This document shows, piece by piece, positions 17,174-23,616 of a stretch of DNA of 64,000 nucleotides (position 1 is the stretch's first letter; every line of letters starts with the position of its first letter). The position numbers were made by a program, and so were the translations under genes. Origin of the DNA: UBA6265 sp964526965 (GTDB lineage: Bacteria; Chloroflexota; Chloroflexia; Thermomicrobiales; UBA6265); contig CAZGML010000004.1 in the NCBI GenBank assembly GCA_964526965.1, positions 1-64,000 of the forward strand. Reading direction: 5' to 3'. The notes under the pieces are model-generated. The model worked only from the letters and a program-made list of their open reading frames with translations. It made no database searches and was not told the DNA's origin.

Positions 17174-17560
17174 GTAGACCCGTCCTGCACGCCGCCAGAG
17201 GCGGTGGGCATCGGGCGGGTTGCAATACCAACCCATCTGAGTAGACCCGTCCTGCACACCGGAGGCGGTGGGCATCGGGCGGGTTGAAAGAGCAACCCAT
17301 CTGGGTAGATCCGTCCTGCACACCGCGAGAGGCGACGGACATTGGGCGGGTTGAAAGAGCAACCCATCTGGGTAGACCCGTCCTCTACACCGCCAGAGGC
17401 GGTGGGCATCGGGCGGGTTGCAATACCAACCCATCTGAGTAGACCCGTCCTGCACACCGGAGGCGGTGGGCATCGGGCGGGTTGAAAGAGCAACCCATCT
17501 GGGTAGATCCGTCCTGCACACCGCGAGAGGCGACGGACATTGGGCGGGCTGAGAGACCCG
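17174..17560. repeat. Tandem array with 198-bp higher-order period
   Basis: Six units start with GTAGAYCCGTCC at 17174, 17241, 17305, 17372, 17439 and 17503, with lengths 67, 64, 67, 67, 64 and about 58. Units 1-3 are three diverged types, and units 4-6 repeat the same order almost exactly, so a 198-bp trimer has been duplicated. The first and fourth units carry the hairpin CACCGCC/GGCGGTG (one arm slightly altered in the first), and most carry GGGTTG/CAACCC. Reading frames are open through the array on several frames because unit sums are multiples of three, but no protein is supported. Confidence 0.92.
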
Positions 17561-17660
17561 GCACCCTTGCACCGCATGGCCGGCGGTGCCATTATCGACG
17601 GGATTGACAGGTCGCCCCCGGGGCATGAATCCCGGGCCTACACAAGGTTGGAATACTCCT
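17561..17660. repeat. Short palindromes before the dehydrogenase gene
   Basis: GGCACC/GGTGCC and a CCCGGG-GCATGAAT-CCCGGG palindrome (near 17615-17636) fill the gap between the array and the next gene. A similar TCCCGGG...CCCGGGA palindrome with a nearby GGGCATGAATC lies at 23446-23488, so this may be another dispersed repeat family. Confidence 0.45.
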
Positions 17661-18767
17661 ATGACCACCAAAGACGTCGTTCGGGTTGGTGTTATCGGCT
17701 GTGGAGCCGGTCTCTTTCACCTGGAAGGATATGCCGAGGAGCCGCGCGCAAAAGTCGTAGCACTGGCCGGGCTTGATACCGACCGCTGCGAGAAACTGGC
17801 AAAGCGGTTCGATGTTCCCAGCATTCATCGCGAATACGAGGAACTGCTCGCGCGGGATGATATCGATGCCGTCAGTATCGCCGTGCCAAACATCCTCCAC
17901 CTGCCGGTGGCAAAGGCCGCGTTCGAGGCCGGCAAGCACGTGCTCATGGAGAAACCGCTCGCCCGCAACGCCGAAGAGGGCGTGGCCATGATCGAGGAAT
18001 CACGCAAGCACAACAAAATCCTTGGTGTCAGCTTTCAGCGCCGCACACGCCACGACGTCCAGCTCATGAAAGAAGGCGTGGAGAACGGTCAGTTCGGCAA
18101 CGTCTACTACTCCAAGGCATGGTGGATGCGTAGATCCGGTATCCCAGGCCTGGGCAGCTGGTTCACCAGTAAGGAAGCAGCCGGTGGTGGACCGCTGATC
18201 GACCTGGGCGTGCACGTGCTCGATATGCTGATGTACGTGCTGGGTAATCCGGAAGTCCACTCTGTCACAGGTACCACCTACTCTGAAATCGGCCCGAGCG
18301 GTCGCGGCGGATGGCCTGATCAGCGTCGGTTCCAGATGAACAAGGATCAGAAGTTTGAAGTGGAAGACCTCGCCAGCGCCTTCGTGCGATTGAAGGATGG
18401 CGGCACCCTGCTTCTGGAAGCAAGCTGGGCAAGCTTCACAGAAATGAAGGACGATTTCGGCATCCAGATCTATGGATCCAAGGGCGGTGCTCGCCTATTC
18501 TCCGAGCAATATGCGCTCACCGATACACTTGAGGTGTATGGAGAAATGGGCGACGCCACCACGGATATGAAGCCGCGACTGGTCGCGCGCGAGGGCCACG
18601 CCGAGGTGATTCATACCTTCGTGGATAGCATCTTGCACGGTACACCAATGTCGCCAAATGGCATGGACGGGCTGGCGAACATCCAGCTGATCGATGCAAT
18701 CTACAAATCCGCCGAGCTGGGACGAGAAGTGATTCTGGACGAAGAGATCGCGCAAGTCGAGATGTAG
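17661..18767 (+). CDS. Gfo/Idh/MocA family NAD(P)-dependent oxidoreductase
   Basis: 368 aa. The Rossmann start VRVGVIGCGAGLFHLEGY contains the GxGxxx dinucleotide motif. The family signature EKPLARNAEEG follows near residue 100, whose Lys is catalytic. GPLIDLGVHVLDML near 175 carries the conserved GG..ID.G.H..D block. Members oxidise or reduce sugars, inositols or sugar-derived compounds, and the substrate is not predictable. An ATG at 17661 with AAGGTTGG upstream fits better than the in-frame ATG 75 bases earlier, which lies in repeats. The ThuA-like gene follows after 14 bases, a pairing known from ThuA/ThuB disaccharide oxidation. Confidence 0.88.
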   Translation: MTTKDVVRVGVIGCGAGLFHLEGYAEEPRAKVVALAGLDTDRCEKLAKRFDVPSIHREYEELLARDDIDAVSIAVPNILHLPVAKAAFEAGKHVLMEKPLARNAEEGVAMIEESRKHNKILGVSFQRRTRHDVQLMKEGVENGQFGNVYYSKAWWMRRSGIPGLGSWFTSKEAAGGGPLIDLGVHVLDMLMYVLGNPEVHSVTGTTYSEIGPSGRGGWPDQRRFQMNKDQKFEVEDLASAFVRLKDGGTLLLEASWASFTEMKDDFGIQIYGSKGGARLFSEQYALTDTLEVYGEMGDATTDMKPRLVAREGHAEVIHTFVDSILHGTPMSPNGMDGLANIQLIDAIYKSAELGREVILDEEIAQVEM

Positions 18768-18781
18768 GGAGAACGACATTC

Positions 18782-19537
18782 ATGAGCATTCGCGTCACTG
18801 TCTGGAACGAATTCCGACACGAACAGACCGAAGGTCACAAGGCCATGGAGATCTATCCGGACGGCATTCATAGCGTCATCGCCGGGTTTCTCACCGAGGC
18901 AGGCTACGATGCCAGCACCGCCACGCTTGACGAGCCGGAGCACGGCCTCACCCAGGATGTGATCGATAACACCGATGTCTTCGTTTGGTGGGGGCACATG
19001 GCCCACCACGAAGTGGATGATGTGATCGTCGAGAAAGTTAAGAACCGGGTGCTTGCTGGTGCGGGCCTGATTGTGCTGCACAGTGGGCACTTCAGCAAGA
19101 TCTTCCAGCGCCTGATGGGTACCACCTGCAACCTGAAGTGGCGCGAAGCCAACGAGAAGGAGCGACTGTGGGTAGTGAACCCGGCGCACCCGATTGTTGA
19201 AGGCATTGGCGAATACTTTGAGCTGCCGGAAGAAGAGATGTACGGCGAGCACTTCGATATCCCGCAGCCGGACGAACTGTTGCTCATCAGCTGGTTCAGC
19301 GGTGGTGAAGTGTTCCGCAGTGGTGCGACATTTAGTCGCGGACGCGGCAAGATCTTCTACTTCCGCCCTGGCCACGAAACACACCCAACCTACTTCGATG
19401 CCAATGTGCAGAAGGTGATCAACAACGCCGTGAAGTGGGCTGCGCCGGTGGATGGCCCCGAAGTGAAGTTCGGCAACCGCCTGCCGCTTGAGCCGCTGGA
19501 AGGGTACGAAGCCCCGGAGTACGGCGAGAGCTACTAA
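18782..19537 (+). CDS. ThuA-like (trehalose utilization) protein
   Basis: 251 aa, class I glutamine-amidotransferase-like fold. The start VTVWNEFRHEQTEGHKAMEIYP, the segment DVFVWWGHMAHHEVDDVI and the block GLIVLHSGHFSKIF match the ThuA family. In Sinorhizobium ThuA acts with the ThuB dehydrogenase on trehalose and related disaccharides. Here the upstream Gfo/Idh/MocA gene is the natural partner, so a two-gene sugar-oxidation operon is inferred. GGGAGAACGACATT precedes the ATG. A terminator follows directly. Confidence 0.88.
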   Translation: MSIRVTVWNEFRHEQTEGHKAMEIYPDGIHSVIAGFLTEAGYDASTATLDEPEHGLTQDVIDNTDVFVWWGHMAHHEVDDVIVEKVKNRVLAGAGLIVLHSGHFSKIFQRLMGTTCNLKWREANEKERLWVVNPAHPIVEGIGEYFELPEEEMYGEHFDIPQPDELLLISWFSGGEVFRSGATFSRGRGKIFYFRPGHETHPTYFDANVQKVINNAVKWAAPVDGPEVKFGNRLPLEPLEGYEAPEYGESY

Positions 19538-19561
19538 TCTGTATCATTCATCGCGAAGAGA

Positions 19562-19590
19562 ACACCGTCCCGATTGGGGCGGTGTTTTTC
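19562..19590 (+). terminator. Rho-independent terminator after the ThuA-like gene
   Basis: ACACCG...CGGTGT with inner CCC/GGG pairing gives a stable stem, followed by TTTTTCTTC. It starts 25 bases after the stop codon. Confidence 0.85.
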
Positions 19591-19597
19591 TTCACTC

Positions 19598-19702
19598 GTC
19601 ATTCCGAGCTTGTCGAGGAATCCCCCGGCGAAGCCGCATCCATTTCTGCCTTCGGCAGTGTGCTCCGCACGGGGACTCTTCGGGCTTTGCCCTCTGAGTG
19701 AC
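19598..19702. repeat. REP/MITE-like palindromic element
   Basis: The ends GTCATTCCGAG and CTCTGAGTGAC are inverted. Inside are CGAGGAATCCCCC and GGGGACTCTTCGGG, and two small hairpins (CTGCCTTCGGCAG, GTGCTCCGCAC). It is a diverged copy of the element at 135-284 and lies directly against the terminator. Confidence 0.75.
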
Positions 19703-19735
19703 GCAAGTCACTACCTCGATCTCGCAGTGTTCGAG

Positions 19736-19789
19736 ATCCCACATCCCAACATCCCACTGGCCGGGGATCACCTGGGATGTGGGATGTGG
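19736..19789. repeat. Tandem-armed hairpin A, copy 1
   Basis: The left arm (19736-19757) is built of CATCCCA-type heptamers, and the right arm (19773-19789) repeats TGGGATG units. The loop contains CTGGCCGGGG. Copy 2 at 20236 lacks exactly one heptamer in its right arm. Confidence 0.8.
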
Positions 19790-19793
19790 AAGC

Positions 19794-19850
19794 AAGGGTC
19801 CAAGAGTCCACCGTTTCCCGGCCCCGGACATCTTGGACCCTTGGACCCTT
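19794..19850. repeat. Tandem-armed hairpin B, copy 1
   Basis: AAGGGTCCAAGAGTCCA (19794-19810) pairs with TGGACCCTTGGACCCTT (19834-19850) at 16 of 17 positions. Each arm is two copies of an 8-mer of the GGACCCTT type. The loop contains CCCGGCCCCGG. Confidence 0.85.
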
Positions 19851-19858
19851 CGCGTAGG

Positions 19859-19920
19859 CAAGATACCAAGATACCCATGATTTTCCGGGCCAGGTATCTG
19901 ATGGGTATGTTGGTATCTTG
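19859..19920. repeat. Tandem-armed hairpin C, copy 1
   Basis: The 20-base left arm (two CAAGATAC 8-mers plus CCAT) pairs with 19901-19920 at 19 of 20 positions. The loop contains TTTCCGGGCCAGG, sharing a CCGGGCC core with the other modules. Confidence 0.85.
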
Positions 19921-19935
19921 GGGATATTAACCATT

Positions 19936-19993
19936 CAAGGGAGCAAGGGAGCAGCAGATATGCCCGGGAAAAACGTGCTCCCTTGCTCCCTTG
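19936..19993. repeat. Tandem-armed hairpin D
   Basis: An 18-base arm (19936-19953), two CAAGGGAG 8-mers plus CA, is perfectly complementary to 19976-19993. The loop contains TGCCCGGGAAAA. Only one copy of this module is present. Confidence 0.85.
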
Positions 19994-20004
19994 GGCATAA
20001 ACGA

Positions 20005-20064
20005 GATTCCAGATTCCAGATTCCACCGGCAGGGCCACACCTGGAATGTGGAATCTGGAATGTC
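20005..20064. repeat. Tandem-armed hairpin E, copy 1
   Basis: Three tandem GATTCCA heptamers (20005-20025) face TGGAATGTGGAATCTGGAAT (20042-20061). The loop is CCGGCAGGGCCACACC-like. The arms differ only at the seventh base of some units. Confidence 0.85.
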
Positions 20065-20083
20065 AGACGGAACGACGGGAAGC

Positions 20084-20116
20084 GTCACCCCTGGTGGGTG
20101 ACCCATAAAGGGTCAC
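20084..20116. repeat. Alternating GTCACCC hairpin F
   Basis: GTCACCC (20084-20090), GGGTGAC (20096-20102) and GGGTCAC (20110-20116) can form two alternative small hairpins. One has a CTGGT loop, and the other pairs GTGACCC with GGGTCAC around ATAAA. Confidence 0.6.
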
Positions 20117-20235
20117 GCTACCGGCCGCAATTGGTGAGAAGGCCAAAAGGAATTGCCTCCCCCTCCCTTTGGGTTACGGGCATCCTCTAATTACTATACG
20201 CATCGGGCGAAATTTCACTGGCGTTCAGAGTCCGA

Positions 20236-20508
20236 CATCCCACATCCCAACATCCCACTGGCCGGGGTTCATGTGGGATGTGGAAGCAAGGGTCCAAGAG
20301 TCCACCGTTTCCCGGCCCCGGACATCTTGGACCCTTGGACCCTTCGCGTAGGCAAGATACCAAGATACCCATGAGTTTCCGGGCCAGGTATCTAATGGGT
20401 ATGTTGGTATCTTGGGTACCTTGACCAGCTGGACGCCTGTGAGATTCCACATTCCACATTCCACATTCCATCGGCGGGCCACATCTGGAATGTGGAATCT
20501 GGAATCTC
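20236..20508. repeat. Second hairpin block: modules A, B, C, E
   Basis: Module A (20236-20283), B (20288-20344) and C (20353-20414) repeat the order and almost the exact sequence of 19736-19920, offset by 494 bases in B and C. Module E (20441-20508) has four ATTCCAC heptamers on the left against three on the right. Module D is absent here and F has no counterpart. The block ends 10 bases before the restriction gene remnant. Confidence 0.85.
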
Positions 20509-20517
20509 AGACGCCCG

Positions 20518-20871
20518 TCACTCCTGCCCGGCGCGTTCCAGGTTGAGGGCCAGCAACCGACTGAGGATCACATCCTCATCCACCTCGGCGGGGGTTTCGT
20601 CCGCTGGCCAGCCGTAGGCGTCCCACACGGCACGATCCAGGGTGGCGTGGAGGTTTTGCAGCCAGGTGGGATTGGCGTTGTAGAGGTTGGTGAGCGTGCG
20701 CTTCTTCAGCTCGGCATCGGACGCATCTGCCGGATTGAGCCAGTTATTGCGGGCATCATCCAGCGCCTTCGCTGCCTCCCCTATTGCCTGCACGCGTGGA
20801 TCATCCACGGATAACTTTAGGCTAAGATTGGTGAATCCATCAAACAGTGCTTCGCGTGAAACTCCTATCAA
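20518..20871 (-). pseudogene. C-terminal remnant of the type IIL restriction-modification enzyme
   Basis: 117-codon open frame. From about its residue 27 it matches the C-terminal end expected of MmeI-like enzymes: AKALDDARNNWLNP, ELKKRTLTNLYNANPTWLQNLH and LDRAVWDAYGWP, then a final LLALNLERA. The first 25 codons are AT-richer, do not resemble the family and probably belong to inserted DNA. It lies in the same orientation as the N-terminal fragment at 21754-23349. The central part (rest of the methyltransferase and target-recognition domain) is missing. Confidence 0.75.
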
Positions 20872-20895
20872 TAAAGAACTATCGGTTCGAATGAT

Positions 20896-21690
20896 TCAGT
20901 TTTGGTCGAATCCGATAATTAAGTACTCGGAGCTATACGGGCCACCGACACCTAGCTCCTCTGATCCCCTCTTCCCTGTGTTTGAATATATGCAGCCAGG
21001 AATATAGTCCGGGTCTGCCTCATCGGACAATCGAACACTTCCTCCAGCCGGTGTGCGTGCACCAGTTCTGGGACCTTCGCAAGAACCGGAATAAATTCCT
21101 TGGCTATCTCTAACGAACGTACCGACGTACACTGGGGGGATATCTAGTTCAGTCTCATTAAGCAGCCGTCGGCCCTCGACTACAAGGCCTTCGGATGTCA
21201 GTCCATCAAAGTGATCGATGTATTCATCAGTGAGACTAAGCACCATCCCATTCCAATCTGCAACTCCTAGTGAGCTGTCAAAGAACCTCGTAGTTTGATA
21301 GAACGCTGAACCATGCGGTTTCGCCCATGGCACTTCGGCTCCCCACATGAAAGTGAATGTCCCATACGAAAAATCATCTTGAAACACTTCCACATTGAGG
21401 GTAGGCGATTTGGCATATTCATCAGTCACGTTTCTGAGCTCCGCATAGGCGTAAACGTCACCATCTGACTCAAATACACGAAAGGAAACTGGTTGCCAGC
21501 CTGGTATTCCCGGGAGTTGCTCCGCTTCACTATCCCAAGTAACCTGAAGAGCCAGATCTGTTGATATGACGTTACCACCTAAGACCTGATCTCTGGGACC
21601 TGCTCCCGTTGTTGATTGAGTAACTAATGGCAGGCCAGAGCCTGCTGAGACGACAAATAAGGCTAGAATCAAAGTAACCTGAGCATACAT
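20896..21690 (-). CDS. Putative secreted protein inside the broken restriction gene
   Basis: 264 aa from the ATG at 21690. It begins with a signal peptide (YAQVTLILALFVVSAGSG). The following domain includes FRVFESDGDVYAYAELRNVT, KSPTLNVEVF and a later FFDSSLGVADWNGMVLSL. That pattern resembles FxLYD-type extracellular beta domains, but the match is by eye and weak. No enzyme motif is seen. The DNA is AT-richer than its surroundings and the gene sits between two halves of one gene, which suggests acquisition. There is no transposase or clear terminal repeat. Function unknown. Confidence 0.6.
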   Translation of the reverse strand: MYAQVTLILALFVVSAGSGLPLVTQSTTGAGPRDQVLGGNVISTDLALQVTWDSEAEQLPGIPGWQPVSFRVFESDGDVYAYAELRNVTDEYAKSPTLNVEVFQDDFSYGTFTFMWGAEVPWAKPHGSAFYQTTRFFDSSLGVADWNGMVLSLTDEYIDHFDGLTSEGLVVEGRRLLNETELDIPPVYVGTFVRDSQGIYSGSCEGPRTGARTPAGGSVRLSDEADPDYIPGCIYSNTGKRGSEELGVGGPYSSEYLIIGFDQN

Positions 21691-21753
21691 ACATCTACTC
21701 TCCCTGTCCGTTACAACAATCGTGGGCCTTTGGCTCGCACTGAGCATACCAAG

Positions 21754-23349
21754 TCAAATTGGCCTGGTAAATCCCCGCCCTGCACCGAGCTTATCGCCGC
21801 CTATGACCATTCCGAGTCTTCGAATGACATGTTTGTCGCGTATAAAAGGCGGGTTGCCGATGATGTACTTCGCAGCGGGCCACTCGGTTTCGGTGACAGA
21901 GCCGTCGTCGTGGACGGTCAGCAGTGCGTCCTTCAGCTCAATCGAATCGAGCCGGTCCAGAATCGGGGTGCGTTCGTAGCGGGTATGGCGGTTGCGTTGC
22001 CACCATTGCAGGTACCCGATCCAGATGGCGGTTTGGGCCAGTTGTTGCGCGTACGGATTGATCTCGATGCCGCGCAGTTGCATCGGGTTCACCTGGCTCT
22101 CGGCCAGCAGTGGTGTGACAGTGATGCGGCTGCGATAGAGCTGCACCTCGTATTCCAGGCTGAGCAGTTCCTCCAGCGCCACGTACAAGAAGTTGCCGCT
22201 GCTGCAGGCGGGATCAAGCACGGTGGCGTTCGCTAGCTCGGTCAGCAGGGCATCGATGTCCTTGAGGGCGGCGTTCTTCTGGCGGGTGGTGAGCTTCGGG
22301 GCGGGTTCATCACCCACTGGCGGGGCACCATGCTTCTGCACCACATCGGCAAATTTCCTCCGCAGCGGCTGAATCACCACGGGATCGACCACGCGCTGGA
22401 TATCGGCCTTGCTGGTGTAATGCGCACCGAGCTGGCTGCGCTTCTCCGGATCGAGACTGCGCTCGAACAGCGTGCCGAAAATGGCCGGTTCGATGGTGCT
22501 CCAGTCCCACTCGGTGGCGTCCAGAATCTTACCGATCTCGGCTTTGGTGAGCTCTGGCACGTCCACGGTTTCGAAGAGTCCGCCATTCACATACGGAATG
22601 CGCTGGTAGGCGATATCGCCGCCGGTGTTCATCTTTTGCAGGAACTCTGTGCAGCGCTCCTGGAAGAGACTCGGGTAATCGTAGGTGTAGCTGATCATTT
22701 TGCTAAAGATGTTTTCTGGCAGCAGGCGGATATCCTCGGCAAAGAGGCAGAACACCATCTGCACCAGGAAGTGGGCGGCGCTTTCCGGGTGGGTGCCGCG
22801 CTGATGCAGGCCGCGGGCAATCTCGCTGAAGCGGCGGGCAGCCTCGATGGTGACGGAATCGGCGGTTTCCTCCGGACGGAACCACTCGGGTTCGGTCCAC
22901 ATTTTGGCGAGCAGCACCAGGTTGCTGACATTGCGCTCGGTGTTGTGGGCATCCAGGTCGGCGAGAGTGACCTCGTAGACCTTCTGCGTGGTGTTGGTGA
23001 AATTCGTATGGATGCGAATGGTGTTGAGATCACACACCACCAGCAGCGGCGGGTTCTCCAGGGCGTCCTTGTATTTGATCACCTGCTGGTAGGCCTTGTT
23101 CAGGTCCTTCTTGATGCCCTTGTACTCGATGGCGAAGTGCCCGCGGTACCACACATCGGCGTAGCCATCACCTCCGCCGGCCTTGGTGGCACCCTTCTCG
23201 AAGGTGTAGGTCTCACCGGTGGGGTCGGCCTCGGTTGGGGTTGACACGTTCAGCAACCGGCAGAGATCGTGAAAGTGGGATTGCGCAGCGGCAGATTCCT
23301 TTTGGCCGGATGCGACGATCCACTTTTGTTTGAAGGCGTTAACGTCCAT
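21754..23349 (-). pseudogene. N-terminal fragment of a type IIL (MmeI-like) restriction-modification enzyme
   Basis: 531 codons from the ATG at 23349 (MDVNAFKQKW). A PD-(D/E)XK nuclease core is visible at D65, E75, K77 (ADVWYRGHFAIEYK). A helical connector follows, then the N6-adenine methyltransferase with motif I DPACSSG (379-385) and motif IV NPPF (499-502). Homology stops about residue 513, after which 18 unrelated codons lead to a stop. Intact enzymes continue with more methyltransferase and a target-recognition domain to roughly 900-1000 aa. Only the extreme C-terminus survives at 20518. The nuclease core may persist, but the enzyme should be inactive as a modification system. Confidence 0.8.
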
Positions 23350-23445
23350 GCGGGGTGGGTTCTCCGTTGGGTTGGGTGGATTCCGTATGGAGAGATTGTA
23401 ATCCGGAAGGTCGGTTGATGGCCCAAAACGACGGACGCAATCGTA

Positions 23446-23607
23446 GTCCCGGGTCTTGTACCCGGGATCATCCCGGTGGGCATGAATCAGATTCCGCCAC
23501 CCGTCATTCTGAGCGCCCGCAAAGCGGGCAGACGAAGAATCTCGGCGGGACAATCGAGCGAACCGAGATTCTTCACCATCGGCCTGCGGCCTCAGGATTC
23601 AGAATGA
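23446..23607. repeat. Palindromic element plus CCCGGG palindrome
   Basis: TCCCGGG-TCTTG-TACCCGGGA lies at 23446-23466. A full REP/MITE-like element runs from GTCATTCTGAG (23503) to CAGAATGAC (23607), with inner arms GAAGAATCTCGG and CCGAGATTCTTC. This is the best-preserved copy in the window. It separates the restriction gene start from the 3' end of the UvrA-like gene. Confidence 0.8.
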
Positions 23608-23616
23608 CAAGCAATA

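Noticed and set aside
17174..17560. Possible CRISPR array
   Set aside because: The units are contiguous, diverged copies of the whole 64-67 bp with no unique spacers and no cas genes nearby.
21690..21810. Terminal inverted repeats of a transposon at the insertion in the restriction gene
   Set aside because: I compared both presumed borders and saw no convincing inverted repeat or target duplication. The breakpoints are only approximate.
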